Assembly (NCBI GenBank): GCA_022511345.1
Contig: JAFLRR010000005.1
Coordinates: forward strand, 1 to 64,000
DNA from: Alistipes sp.
GTDB lineage: Bacteria > Bacteroidota > Bacteroidia > Bacteroidales > Rikenellaceae
Reading direction: 5' to 3'
DNA: 64,000 nt
In this document: piece after piece, positions 37,986-45,958 of the stretch
How positions within the stretch are numbered: the stretch's first letter is position 1
Layout of the letters: each line of letters begins with the position of its first letter
Translations under genes and position numbers: made by a program
The notes under the pieces: generated by a model
What the model was told of the DNA's origin: nothing
Database searches by the model: none
Seen by the model: the letters and a program-made list of their open reading frames with translations, nothing else

Positions 37986-39074
37986 TCAATCTTCCTTCTC
38001 GTCGATGTGCAGGTCCTTGACCGACATGTCGCGTCCCTTCTCGCGCTCGTAGTGCTTCAGAGGGTTGCGGCTCCATTCGTCATAGCGCCTGCGGTTCTCG
38101 AATATATCCGAGGCCATATATATGGCGTTGCGCATCGACTGCGGGTCTGCCTTGTCCTGACCGGCTATGTCGCAGGCCGTGCCGTGGTCGGGCGAGGTGC
38201 GCACACACTCCAGACCGGCGGTGAAATTTACTCCGTCGGGCGATATGGTCTTGAACGGGGCCAGTCCCTGGTCGTGGTACATGGCCAGCACGGCGTCGTA
38301 GCGCGTGCGGGCGTCGGAGGCGAAGAAACCGTCGGCCGCAAAGGGTCCGAATGCGAGTGTTCCGCCGGTGAAAGCCTCCTCGATGGCCGGCTTGATGATG
38401 TTTTTCTCCTCGTGGCCGAGCAGACCGCCGTCGCCGGCATGGGGGTTGAGCGCAAGCACTGCTATGCGGGGCTTGACCACGCCGAAGTCGCGTATGAGCG
38501 AGCGTTCGAGCCTCTGCAGCGAGGATACGATGCCCTCCTTGGTGATTGCGGCGCTGACCTCCGAGACGGGGATGTGAATCGTGGCCAGACCTACGCGCAG
38601 CTTGTCGCTGCACATTATCATGACCGGCTGGCCGCCAAACTCGCCGGCTAAAAATTCGGTGTGGCCAGTGAATGCGAACGAGTCGCTCTGTATGGCTGCC
38701 TTGTCGATGGGGGCAGTCACCAGAGTGTCGATGGCGCCGCTTTTCAGGTCGGCAGCAGCCTTGCGCAGAGCCTCGGCGGCAGCCGCTCCGGTAGCGGCGG
38801 TAGGGTGGCCGGGCTCGAACTCTACATCGGCGCAGGGCACGAGGTTGAGTTTGCCGCGGCGGGCTTCAGCGGCCGAGTCGATTATGTTGAAGTCGGCGAT
38901 TTCGATCTCGCCGGAATGCTCTTTCCAGAATTCGGCGGCACGCGGCGAGCCGTAGATTACCGGAGTGCACACCTCGACCATTCGCGGGTCGGCGAAACAC
39001 TTCAGTATGACTTCCCAGCCTATGCCGGCAATGTCGCCTTGCGTTATACCTGTTCTCAATTTGTTTTCAGACAT
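37986..39074 (-). CDS. pdxA: 4-hydroxythreonine-4-phosphate dehydrogenase
   Basis: 362 residues. It oxidises 4-phosphohydroxy-threonine in DXP-dependent pyridoxal phosphate synthesis. The N-terminal [17 protein letters not shown], the substrate/metal region [22 protein letters not shown] and [13 protein letters not shown] are diagnostic. It lies 73 nt before thrS. The window also carries dxr, which uses the same precursor, DXP. A -7 element is present 24 nt before the start. Confidence 0.93.
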   Translation of the reverse strand: MSENKLRTGITQGDIAGIGWEVILKCFADPRMVEVCTPVIYGSPRAAEFWKEHSGEIEIADFNIIDSAAEARRGKLNLVPCADVEFEPGHPTAATGAAAAEALRKAAADLKSGAIDTLVTAPIDKAAIQSDSFAFTGHTEFLAGEFGGQPVMIMCSDKLRVGLATIHIPVSEVSAAITKEGIVSSLQRLERSLIRDFGVVKPRIAVLALNPHAGDGGLLGHEEKNIIKPAIEEAFTGGTLAFGPFAADGFFASDARTRYDAVLAMYHDQGLAPFKTISPDGVNFTAGLECVRTSPDHGTACDIAGQDKADPQSMRNAIYMASDIFENRRRYDEWSRNPLKHYEREKGRDMSVKDLHIDEKED

Positions 39075-39098
39075 TCGATGTCGCTTTATTTCAATCTA

Positions 39099-39106
39099 CA
39101 AAGTTA
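39099..39106 (-). promoter_or_regulatory. -7 element in front of pdxA
   Basis: TAACTTTG on the minus strand, an exact TAnnTTTG match, 24 bp before the pdxA start; the -33 region is weak. It probably drives pdxA-thrS-infC-ruvB-GT2. Confidence 0.6.
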
Positions 39107-39222
39107 TTAATTTTTTGCGACAATCGACACCGCCATGCGAAAAACATGAAAAAGTATGCGAAAAAGAGATTGGCGCGGGCCCACCTGAGCGACAGCCGTT
39201 GCATGGCGATTCGCAGCTGAAA

Positions 39223-40191
39223 TCAGTGGACCTCGACCCATGTGCGGGCTGTGTATCCAACCTTGGGCATCATGGCTTCGATGTAGCCTATGGTTCGCTT
39301 CAGACCCTCGTCGAGCGATACGGTCGGAGCCCATTTCAGCTCGCGCCGTGCGACGGATATGTCGGGCGTCTTGCGGTGCAGGTCGTTGTAACGCGTCTCG
39401 ACATGGCGTATGCGCGAGCGGCTGCCGGTCAGTTCGATGATCAGCTCGGCCAGCTCGCGGACGCTTATCTCCTGCGTGCCGCCGAAGTTCATGGCGGAGT
39501 GTTTTATCTCTGCCGGGGCGTTCATGAGCCGCACAAGTCCGTCGACGGTGTCCTCGACCCAGCAGAAGGTGCGCGTCTGCTCGCCGCTGCCGTAGATTAT
39601 GATTTCGCTGTTGCGCAGCGCAGCAACGCTCATCCTGACCACGGCGCGGCGGTCGCCTATGTCGCATCCGGGACCGTAGGTGTTGAATACGCGGGCTATG
39701 CGGGCGTCGGTCCCGTACTCTATGCGGTAGGCGCGGTGCAGGGCCTCGGCCGAGCGCTTGGCTTCGCCGAGGATGGTAGCCACGGTGTTGTAGTAGCTCT
39801 CTTCGGAGAGCGAATCGCGCCGCGAGATGGCCGAGATGTCGCCAGACGAGGCGAAGAGCACGCGGGCACGCTCGGCACGCGCCGTCTCGAGCGTGTTGAG
39901 CGAACCGGCGATGTTGACCTTGAGAATCTCCACGGGCATGGCTTTGTCGTAGCCGAGGCATATGGGCGAGGCGAGGTTGTAGATCTGGTCGCACCGTATG
40001 CCGAAGCCGGAGGTTATGTTGTGCCTGATGAAGCGGAAGCGGTCGTAGCGCAGGGCTTCGCGCAGCAGCGGCGAGTGGTCGATGCCGCGCACATCGACGC
40101 AGAATACTTCGTGGCCTTCGCGCAGAAGCCTGAGACAGAGATGGGTGCCGATGAGTCCGACACCGCCGAGAACAACGATTCGTTTTTGCAT
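39223..40191 (-). CDS. UDP-glucuronate decarboxylase-like SDR epimerase lacking the catalytic Tyr
   Basis: 322 residues from ATG 40191 (MQKRIVVLGGVGLIGTHLC). An extended SDR with Rossmann motif GGVGLIG, YNLASPICLGYDKAMPVEILKVNIAGSL and RVFNTYGPGCD as in UXS/UDP-sugar epimerases. The active YxxxK motif, normally YDEGKR, is LGEAKR here, so Tyr is replaced by Leu. The SerThr-Ser-Glu loop reads ASSGDISA. A deletion of about five residues precedes the motif. The fold and NAD site are kept, so sugar-nucleotide binding without standard chemistry, or a relocated base, is possible. The next gene upstream is an ion channel, 84 nt away. Confidence 0.8.
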   Translation of the reverse strand: MQKRIVVLGGVGLIGTHLCLRLLREGHEVFCVDVRGIDHSPLLREALRYDRFRFIRHNITSGFGIRCDQIYNLASPICLGYDKAMPVEILKVNIAGSLNTLETARAERARVLFASSGDISAISRRDSLSEESYYNTVATILGEAKRSAEALHRAYRIEYGTDARIARVFNTYGPGCDIGDRRAVVRMSVAALRNSEIIIYGSGEQTRTFCWVEDTVDGLVRLMNAPAEIKHSAMNFGGTQEISVRELAELIIELTGSRSRIRHVETRYNDLHRKTPDISVARRELKWAPTVSLDEGLKRTIGYIEAMMPKVGYTARTWVEVH

Positions 40192-40275
40192 TGCGGATTC
40201 CGTTTTTTCAACGGCCTGTAATCCAAAAACTGTGCCCCCGGCAGGATGAGGCATTATGCCGGGCCGGAGGCGGGA

Positions 40276-41040
40276 TTATCGCTCCCGATCGCGGAGCAGA
40301 GCGTCTATCTTCTCCTCTATTTCGCAGAGTTTCTGTTCGATGCCGTCGTTGTTGTCGCTGACCATGGCGTCGACGAATATGGAGTTGACCAGCGACATGC
40401 CGATGATACCCCCGAGAATGAGCAGCAGGCAGAAATAGATGTGCACCCATCCCGACATCGAAGCCGGCAAACCGTCGGCTACGCTCTTGGGTATATCGGA
40501 CCAGCCCTCGACGGTACACAGCTGGAATATGGAGAAGATCGAGGCGGCCGGCGTGGCGAAGTAGTCGGGAGCGCTGTCCCTGAACAGCGCGCAGGTTATC
40601 AGCGCGAAGACGACGATGAGTATCAAAAAGCCGACTATGACCGAAAACGATTCGCGCAGCGCCCGCTTGAAGTTCTTGGCTATCTGCGAGAAGTTGGGGA
40701 AGAAGTGGAAGGTGCGGAAGAACCTGAAAACGCGCAAGATGCGCAGAATCATCAGGAACGAAAGGTCGAACAGCTCGGCCGATATGAAATACGACGCGAT
40801 GGCTGGCACGGAGAGTATGACCAGCGAGCCGTCCAGGCGGTTCCAGCCCGACGACCAGTAGCCACGCCAGCCCTCCTCGCAGATTTTGACAATCATCTCG
40901 ACTGCAAACAGGCAGGTGCAGACGGCATCGGCCACGCCGAGCCACAAGGGCGTATAGCCGCTCTCCTGAACGTAGATGATGACGGAATTGACAAATATGA
41001 TGAGCAGAATGATTCGCTCGTCGAGAAAAAATCTTTTCAT
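40276..41040 (-). CDS. Voltage-gated-type ion channel (NaChBac-like ion transporter)
   Basis: 254 residues from ATG 41040 (MKRFFLDERIILLI). Six membrane helices; S4 carries a row of Arg (RILRVFRFFRTF), a re-entrant pore loop has the selectivity segment LCTVEGWSD, and a coiled-coil tail follows S6 (GIEQKLCEIEEKIDALLRDR). The Glu in TVEGW is the usual filter acid of bacterial sodium channels (TLESW). It starts 55 nt after the last small gene of the accessory cluster and may be its terminal gene. Confidence 0.87.
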   Translation of the reverse strand: MKRFFLDERIILLIIFVNSVIIYVQESGYTPLWLGVADAVCTCLFAVEMIVKICEEGWRGYWSSGWNRLDGSLVILSVPAIASYFISAELFDLSFLMILRILRVFRFFRTFHFFPNFSQIAKNFKRALRESFSVIVGFLILIVVFALITCALFRDSAPDYFATPAASIFSIFQLCTVEGWSDIPKSVADGLPASMSGWVHIYFCLLLILGGIIGMSLVNSIFVDAMVSDNNDGIEQKLCEIEEKIDALLRDRER

Positions 41041-41095
41041 GGCTGTTGTTTGAACTCGTGCCCCAGAACTAAGTCGCACTGCGAGAGCATCGAGC

Positions 41096-41215
41096 TTAGA
41101 TGATACAGTTGTTCTCACCGATGGCGTTGAGCAGAAATTGCGTGATGTGCTTGTCGTGCGAGCAGTCGAGCAGCTCGTAAATCAAATCTCGCTGCTCGCT
41201 TGTCAGCCTCTTCAT
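41096..41215 (-). CDS. Small ORF, 39 residues, end of accessory operon
   Basis: It encodes MKRLTSEQRDLIYELLDCSH plus 19 residues ending in GENNCII, predicted helical and soluble. ATG 41215 lies 7 nt after the stop of the membrane protein gene, in operon phase. It is too short for statistical support, but its position, sensible composition and lack of an overlapping gene favour a real gene. No family recognised. Confidence 0.5.
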   Translation of the reverse strand: MKRLTSEQRDLIYELLDCSHDKHITQFLLNAIGENNCII

Positions 41216-41222
41216 TGTGGAA

Positions 41223-41504
41223 TCAGGGCCATAAGAAGATCGACGCGATGGCCATAAGACCTATGCCTACCGCGTTGCAGAACGAGGCCTTCATGATCCA
41301 TATGTGAAGCGCCGGATTGAAGAAGTAGAGCATCGGCGACATGATAGAGCCGTCGACTATGCCCCAGCTGAGAAGATATCCGACACAGCCGATGAGCGCC
41401 GTGCATCCAGGTCCTAAACCTCCGGTAAAGAAGGCGATAACGGTCCATATGATCCAGCCTAATATGTTTATGATATTCAGCAGTATAATTAAACATCCGA
41501 ACAT
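41223..41504 (-). CDS. Small membrane protein of the accessory operon
   Basis: 93 residues from ATG 41504, 17 nt after the coiled-coil gene. Two or three hydrophobic segments: MFGCLIILLNIINILGWIIW with WTVIAFFTGGLGPG, TALIGCVGYLLSWGI and VGIGLMAIASIFL. It is rich in Gly and Cys. No known family. In context it could anchor the cluster's soluble proteins to the membrane; this is speculative. A longer frame from 41615 overlaps the upstream gene and is rejected. Confidence 0.65.
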   Translation of the reverse strand: MFGCLIILLNIINILGWIIWTVIAFFTGGLGPGCTALIGCVGYLLSWGIVDGSIMSPMLYFFNPALHIWIMKASFCNAVGIGLMAIASIFLWP

Positions 41505-41521
41505 AATCCTGCAGAGTTTTG

Positions 41522-41809
41522 CTATTTTGCACGCGCCATCGAGGCTCGCAGCCTTTCGATATCCTTTTTCAGCGATTCGATTTTCTTCTGATAGCCCTCC
41601 ACCTCGCGCTCGCACTGACTCACCACCGCAATCTTCTGCTTGCGGATGGACTCTTTGCGCGAAGCATCCTTGGTGTTTTTCAACGATACGGCCAGCGACT
41701 CCATTTTGCGCTTCTTGGACTCTTTGGCCTTGGTGATTTTGGTCCGTACGGAGACTATATCCTTGCGCTTGGATTCGATCTGCTTGCGGTAGTAGTCTTT
41801 GCTGCTCAT
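41522..41809 (-). CDS. Small coiled-coil protein of the accessory operon
   Basis: 95 residues, nearly all charged helix: KDYYRKQIESKRKDIVSVRT, then Lys/Arg/Glu-rich heptads up to EKKIESLKKDIERLRASMARAK-type C-terminus. Likely a dimeric coiled coil. It starts 13 nt after the Lys/Ala-rich gene. No family recognised; function unknown. Confidence 0.7.
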   Translation of the reverse strand: MSSKDYYRKQIESKRKDIVSVRTKITKAKESKKRKMESLAVSLKNTKDASRKESIRKQKIAVVSQCEREVEGYQKKIESLKKDIERLRASMARAK

Positions 41810-41822
41810 GAGATTGAGTTTG

Positions 41823-42440
41823 TTAGTATGAAAACCGGACCCACATGGGATGCTGTTCGCACTGGCTGTTGTATGCCGTCAGCGAGTATGCATCCTGAGC
41901 GGCTGAGGTGTAGAATTTCTTGCCTGTGGTGTCCATGGTGCAAACCTGGATGTAGAGACCGAAAACCTTGTCGAACTCAGCCTCCAGATTGCCGATTTTC
42001 TTGTGCCCGTTTATGGATATCTCTCCGCCGGTGTTGACGCGGCGCACCGAAGCCAGCGTCTTGTCTGCCGGCAGTGGCCAGATGGTCTGGCCGACAGCAG
42101 CCAGGGGTTTCATCGATATGTCGAAGATATAGATACCCAGATAGGGGAACTTTTTGGTAAACTCCTTCTGGAGCGTTGAAATCTTCTTGTTTCCGTTTAC
42201 CGATATCTCGGTCGCACTCTTTTTGGGCGCTGCGCTCTTTGCCGCAACGGTTTTGGGGGCGGCGGTTTTCGCAGCCGCGCTCTTTGCGGTCGCCTTCTTG
42301 GCAGTTGCGCTCTTCGCGGCAGCGGTCTTGGGAGCCGTCTTCTTTTCGGCGGCGGATTTAGTCGCGCTTTTGGGCGCCGTTTTCTTCGCAGCGGCAGTCT
42401 TGGCCGAGGTTTTAGATGTGCTCTTCTTTGCTGTAGCCAT
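41823..42440 (-). CDS. Lys/Ala-rich histone-H1-like tail fused to paired beta-alpha-beta units
   Basis: 205 residues. Residues 1-75 are a repetitive AAKKTAPKSA-type tail resembling bacterial histone-H1-like proteins and probably bind DNA or RNA. Then come two units of the cluster's repeat: EISVNGNKKISTLQKEFTKK..LGIYIFDIS and EISINGHKKIGNLEAEFDKV..GLYIQVCTMD, separated by a KTLASVRR segment also found in the 100-residue protein. The C-terminus (SLTAYNSQCEQHPMWVRFSY) is unique. It starts 77 nt after the 42518 gene. No known family is recognised for the repeat. Confidence 0.75.
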   Translation of the reverse strand: MATAKKSTSKTSAKTAAAKKTAPKSATKSAAEKKTAPKTAAAKSATAKKATAKSAAAKTAAPKTVAAKSAAPKKSATEISVNGNKKISTLQKEFTKKFPYLGIYIFDISMKPLAAVGQTIWPLPADKTLASVRRVNTGGEISINGHKKIGNLEAEFDKVFGLYIQVCTMDTTGKKFYTSAAQDAYSLTAYNSQCEQHPMWVRFSY

Positions 42441-42517
42441 AGGTTTGCAGTTTTAGGTCGGTGATGGCTGCGGGGCGGGAGAGGAGTGCCATAGGCAAAC
42501 CTCTCCCGCCGGCGTTG

Positions 42518-42820
42518 CTATTTGCCCGACTGGGTAAGTGTCGTTTTGTTGTCTACGAGTTTGGAATCGTCGGGGGTGGCAACCTGAACTTTTATGCCGA
42601 ACTCCTCGAGAATCTTCTTCTCGAAATTGCCGACCTGCATCTTGCCGTTGACCGCAATCTCGCCACCCTTGGCGTCACCCTTGCGGATGGAAGCCAGCGT
42701 AGCATCGTCGTCAGCGAAACGGACACCGTTGTAGACGCGAAGGGTCGAGCCGTACGCCTTCTTGAAATCGGCCTTGAGGGTCTTGACCTTCATGCGGCCG
42801 GAAATGGTGAAATCTGCCAT
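42518..42820 (-). CDS. 100-residue paired beta-alpha-beta protein (cluster paralogue)
   Basis: Minimal form of the family: unit 1 FTISGRMKVKTLKADFKKAY..TLRVYNG, linker with DDATLASIRKG, unit 2 EIAVNGKMQVGNFEKKILEEF..IKVQVATPD, and a tail KLVDNKTTL shared with the 123-residue protein. Each unit reads strand-turn-helix-strand with the pattern I-x-G-x-M-K/Q-V-x-x-L/F-x(3)F-x(3)F/Y-G-x-x-(L/V)-x-V. Function unknown. It may bind nucleic acid or form a small signalling adaptor; that is a guess. Confidence 0.78.
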   Translation of the reverse strand: MADFTISGRMKVKTLKADFKKAYGSTLRVYNGVRFADDDATLASIRKGDAKGGEIAVNGKMQVGNFEKKILEEFGIKVQVATPDDSKLVDNKTTLTQSGK

Positions 42821-42845
42821 AACTGTAAAATTTTTATAGTGTTAG

Positions 42846-43037
42846 TTAAATGTTTTTTCGGTTCTGCTTTCTCAGCGCCCGCGCTTTTTTGACGGACTCC
42901 CTGACCACGGCGGCTTTGGAGGTATTTCGGCGGCAGAGCTCGTAATGCTTTCGGCAGCCGTTATCCTTCAAAAGCTTGCGATACTCCTCGGGAAGCTCGA
43001 GCGATTTGCTGCTGAACAGCCAGCCGAACAGTTTCAT
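42846..43037 (-). CDS. 63-residue basic protein of the accessory operon
   Basis: It begins MKLFGWLFSSKSLELPEEYR and continues as a basic helix with two Cys (NGCRKHYELCRRN) ending RALRKQNRKNI. Its start is 2 nt after the stop of the 123-residue gene, in strict operon phase. No family recognised. The basic C-terminus could contact nucleic acid. Confidence 0.65.
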   Translation of the reverse strand: MKLFGWLFSSKSLELPEEYRKLLKDNGCRKHYELCRRNTSKAAVVRESVKKARALRKQNRKNI

Positions 43038-43039
43038 GC

Positions 43040-43411
43040 CTACTTGCCGGCACGGCGGGCTTCGCCGAGCGTGAGATTGTTGTCCAGCAGTTTGGTGTTG
43101 TCGAAGTTGGCAATCTGCACCGTGATGCCGAACTGCTTGCGGAAAGCCTCCTCAACATCGCCGACCTTCTGGTTGGCCTTGATGGTCAGAGCCATGGCGC
43201 CGGTCTTGACGGTCATGGACGTGCGCTGGTCGAGCGTATTGAGAGTCATGCGGCCGTCAGCCAGCTGCTTGCCTTTGTAGACACGCAGCGACAGGTCGAA
43301 TTTCTTCTTGAAAGCCGTGCACAGCGCATTGACCTTCATGGTTGAGCTGACCTCGAAATCGGCTGACTTGAGCGAATCGAGCGCATTGTTGATTTTGTTT
43401 AACAATCCCAT
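43040..43411 (-). CDS. 123-residue paired beta-alpha-beta protein (cluster paralogue)
   Basis: From ATG 43411 (MGLLNKINNALDSLKSADFE), 2 nt after the upstream stop. Unit 1 VSSTMKVNALCTAFKKKFDL..LRVYKGKQLADGRMTL, unit 2 ALTIKANQKVGDVEEAFRKQ..ITVQIANFD, then NTKLLDNNLTLGEA, which matches the KLVDNKTTL tail of the 100-residue protein. An extra N-terminal amphipathic helix distinguishes it. A longer frame from 43636 lies wholly in another gene and is rejected. Confidence 0.78.
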   Translation of the reverse strand: MGLLNKINNALDSLKSADFEVSSTMKVNALCTAFKKKFDLSLRVYKGKQLADGRMTLNTLDQRTSMTVKTGAMALTIKANQKVGDVEEAFRKQFGITVQIANFDNTKLLDNNLTLGEARRAGK

Positions 43412-43413
43412 AG

Positions 43414-44085
43414 TTATATGAATATTAGTTGTTTGTTGTCTATGAAGCTCTGAGCCGTGCGAAGCATCTGACTGTCGGGCTCGTCGACCAGCCTGGTGTG
43501 CATGAGTTCGTTGGGGCGGTAGAGCTGCCAGCAGATGGCCTTGAAGAGCTCCTTGGTGTTGCGTATCTCGGGATGATGCTCGTCGGGCTTGTCGAGTATG
43601 AACGAACAATGCAGCGGCGTGAGCGCTATGTTCCACAGGCTCGTGAAGAAATAGGGGTCGGCCGTATTTGCCCAGATGTGCGAAATCATGTAGTTCTTGA
43701 TTGTGCTGATGGCTCCGGCGCTTACCGTATGGCCGGTATAGTCGCGGATTGCGCGGCGCACCCAGTAGTTGCCGTCCTTGTCGACCATGACTCTGATGCC
43801 GGGTCTGACGGTGGTGTAGATGTCGTCGGACTCGCTTCGGCGCACGGCCTCGGTCTTGTTGCTGAATAGGCGCTTGTGGCGGCGCATGTCGGCCTTGCAG
43901 TAGACATATTCCTCAGTCGAGAAGCGCACGGGAAGCTTGCCATCCTTGCTCAGGTCGAGCATAGCTTTGGCCTGTTCGCGCACCTTGTCGGGCTGCACGA
44001 ACAGTGTGTTGCCGATAAGGTGATTTGTCAGTCCGCCATCGTTGGACAGCGCCGCTATAAGAATGTCGAGTCCGTTATAAGACAT
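43414..44085 (-). CDS. First gene of the accessory operon, 223 residues, unknown
   Basis: It begins MSYNGLDILIAALSNDGGLT and has a mixed alpha/beta composition with a basic middle (RRHKRLFSNKTEAVRRSE). No signal peptide, membrane helix or familiar motif is visible. Conserved-looking aromatic segments YWVRRAIRDYTGHTV and FTSLWNIALTPLHCSFILD suggest a globular domain. It follows a leader of about 240 nt with a large palindrome and opens a chain of seven more small genes. Function unknown. Confidence 0.75.
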   Translation of the reverse strand: MSYNGLDILIAALSNDGGLTNHLIGNTLFVQPDKVREQAKAMLDLSKDGKLPVRFSTEEYVYCKADMRRHKRLFSNKTEAVRRSESDDIYTTVRPGIRVMVDKDGNYWVRRAIRDYTGHTVSAGAISTIKNYMISHIWANTADPYFFTSLWNIALTPLHCSFILDKPDEHHPEIRNTKELFKAICWQLYRPNELMHTRLVDEPDSQMLRTAQSFIDNKQLIFI

Positions 44086-44147
44086 AATTCCCGTCGCCTG
44101 TCCGTTCCCCGACAGGAATTATAAAAAAGAAAGCGTGGAACCGTCGG

Positions 44148-44176
44148 CAAATTTAATGGGAATGGGCTCTGGTAAA
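44148..44176 (-). promoter_or_regulatory. Possible proximal promoter of the accessory operon
   Basis: On the minus strand TAAATTTG (44148-44155), an exact -7 match, lies 18 bp from a weak TTTA at 44173-44176. The -33 region overlaps the CTGGTAAA / TTTACCAG arm of the palindrome, so the palindrome could act as an operator here. Confidence 0.45.
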
Positions 44177-44272
44177 CCTTGTACGTTAAATAAGCAACAG
44201 CCCACGCCAAAGAATGGCGTGGAAAAAATGTGCCTTATTCCCGTACGTTAAAATTTACCAGATTTTATTCCC
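44158..44272. repeat. 115-bp imperfect palindrome in the accessory operon leader
   Basis: Nested arms share one centre near 44213: GGGAAT 44158-44163 with ATTCCC 44267-44272; CTGGTAAA 44169-44176 with TTTACCAG 44254-44261; GTACG 44181-44185 with CGTAC 44242-44246; AATAAG 44189-44194 with CTTATT 44234-44239; CCACGCC 44202-44208 with GGCGTGG 44216-44222 around a 7-nt loop. In RNA it forms a long hairpin; in DNA, a large operator or a palindromic mobile remnant. It is preceded in the transcript by a GGACAC-GAAA-GTGTTC hairpin (about 44286-44301). Confidence 0.8.
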
Positions 44273-44330
44273 GGGACATCGGCCGAACACTTTCGTGTCC
44301 AAAAATACGCCTGCCAAAACAGCAGTTTTG

Positions 44331-44362
44331 CAAACTTACGACTAATTTTTTTAACTACCAAA
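44331..44362 (-). promoter_or_regulatory. Strong promoter of the accessory operon
   Basis: On the minus strand TTTG (44359-44362), 20 bp, TAAGTTTG (44331-44338), exact matches at correct spacing. The start near 44324 gives a leader of about 240 nt that includes the palindrome. Confidence 0.8.
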
Positions 44363-44471
44363 TGATAAGCTCCGAGATATCCTCTTTGCCGCTCATCTCA
44401 AAAGGCTTCGGCTGGCGTCTGGTCGCGCGGTGCGGTCGTGCCGGGATTGTCGCCCGGAAACTTTTCGGCAC

Positions 44472-44500
44472 GAAAAAGGCGGCCGCAATGCGCAGCCGCC
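44472..44500 (-). terminator. radA terminator
   Basis: On the minus strand a GC-rich stem built on GGCGGC / GCCGCC is followed by TTTTT. It lies 64 nt after the radA stop and separates radA from the accessory operon promoter. Between it and that promoter I see nothing else. Confidence 0.75.
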
Positions 44501-44563
44501 CGATTTATAAGATATGTGTCGATTGCTGCGGGTTATGTCCGAATCCGCCGCTGAAGGACCGAC

Positions 44564-45925
44564 TTATTCGGTAAACAGCGCTTTCGGGAGCTGTTCGATG
44601 CCGGTGATGCGGACGACCTCTATTCCCTTGACCTTCTTGGCAGTCGAGGCGTATCCCGAGACCACTATCCGCTTGAAACCCAACCGCGCAGCCTCGCTGA
44701 TTCGCTGTTCGGTACGCGGCGCGGGCCGCACCTCGCCCGAAAGTCCTATCTCGCCCGCACAGCAGACACCATCCATCAGCGGACGGTCGTAGTACGACGA
44801 GACGATAGCCGCCACGATTGCCAAATCCAATCCGGGGTCGGCCACGCGGAATCCGCCTGCGAAATTGAGAAAGACATCTTTCGAGAACATCTTCATTCCC
44901 ACCCGCTTTTCCAACACTGCCAGCAGCATGTTCATGCGCTTGCTGTCGAATCCGGTGGCGCTGCGCTGCGGGGTTCCGTAGGCGGCGTTGCCGACCAGCG
45001 CCTGCACCTCGATAAGATAGGGCCGTATGCCGTCGACAGCAGCCCCTATGGCGATGCCGCTCAACGGTGCATCGTAGTGAGTCAGAAGGATTTCCGACGG
45101 ATTGTCGACGCTGCGCAGACCCGCATCCAGCATCTCGAAGACACCTATTTCAAAGGTGGCACCGAATCGGTTTTTGTTGCCGCGCAGAATGCGGTAGACG
45201 TTGTTGTTGTCGCCCTCGAACTGCAACACCACGTCGACTATGTGCTCCAACACTTTGGGACCGGCGATGGTGCCGTCTTTGGTGATGTGTCCGATGATGA
45301 AAATCGAAGTGTTGGTGGTCTTGGCGTATTTGAGGAGCGTGGCGGCGCACTCGCGAATCTGCGACACGCTGCCGGCCGACGAGTCGATAAGTTCGGTGTA
45401 GATGGTCTGTATCGAGTCGATTATCACCACATCGGGCCGCAGTTCCTCAATCTGTGCGACGATGTTTTCCAGCAGAGTTTCGGTGTAAATCAGACACTCG
45501 TCGTTGCCTGCGCCCAGACGCATGGCGCGCATCTTAATCTGTTCGGCGGACTCCTCGCCCGAGACGTAGAGTGTGCGCAAACCGTTGTCGGCCAGTGCGA
45601 TTTGGAGGCTGAGGGTCGATTTTCCGATTCCGGGCTCGCCGCCGAGAAGCACTAACGAACCGCGCACCAGTCCGCCGCCCAGCACGCGGTCGACTTCGGG
45701 ATTTCCGGTCGAGACGCGCTCGGTGGTATTTTCGCGTATTTCGCTTATTCGCTGCGGTTTGGACGAGGGCAGCCGTGTCAGTGACGCCGCCACCGAACCG
45801 CTCTCTTTGGCGATAATCTCCTCGGTGAAGGTGTTCCACTCGCCGCACGCGGGGCACTTGCCCAGCCATTTGGGCGACTCATACCCGCAGTTCTTGCAGA
45901 AGAAAGCCTTTTTTATCTTTGCCAT
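44564..45925 (-). CDS. radA: DNA repair protein RadA
   Basis: 453 residues. A branch-migration helicase in recombination. N-terminal zinc finger (CKNCGYESPKWLGKCPACGEW with four Cys), RecA-like core with Walker A GGEPGIGKSTL, the RadA-specific KNRFG motif (RGNKNRFGATFEIG), and a C-terminal Lon-like S16 domain (FNFAGGFRVADPGLDLAIV-type). Full length. Its promoter is divergent from that of structured RNA copy B. Confidence 0.96.
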   Translation of the reverse strand: MAKIKKAFFCKNCGYESPKWLGKCPACGEWNTFTEEIIAKESGSVAASLTRLPSSKPQRISEIRENTTERVSTGNPEVDRVLGGGLVRGSLVLLGGEPGIGKSTLSLQIALADNGLRTLYVSGEESAEQIKMRAMRLGAGNDECLIYTETLLENIVAQIEELRPDVVIIDSIQTIYTELIDSSAGSVSQIRECAATLLKYAKTTNTSIFIIGHITKDGTIAGPKVLEHIVDVVLQFEGDNNNVYRILRGNKNRFGATFEIGVFEMLDAGLRSVDNPSEILLTHYDAPLSGIAIGAAVDGIRPYLIEVQALVGNAAYGTPQRSATGFDSKRMNMLLAVLEKRVGMKMFSKDVFLNFAGGFRVADPGLDLAIVAAIVSSYYDRPLMDGVCCAGEIGLSGEVRPAPRTEQRISEAARLGFKRIVVSGYASTAKKVKGIEVVRITGIEQLPKALFTE

Positions 45926-45942
45926 AAAGATTTTTGTTCACG

Positions 45943-45950
45943 CAAAGATA
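45943..45950 (-). promoter_or_regulatory. -7 element of radA promoter
   Basis: TATCTTTG on the minus strand, 18 bp before the radA start. It lies only 8 bp from the -33 box of the divergent RNA promoter, so the two promoters likely interfere. Confidence 0.65.
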
Positions 45951-45958
45951 GGCATAAT

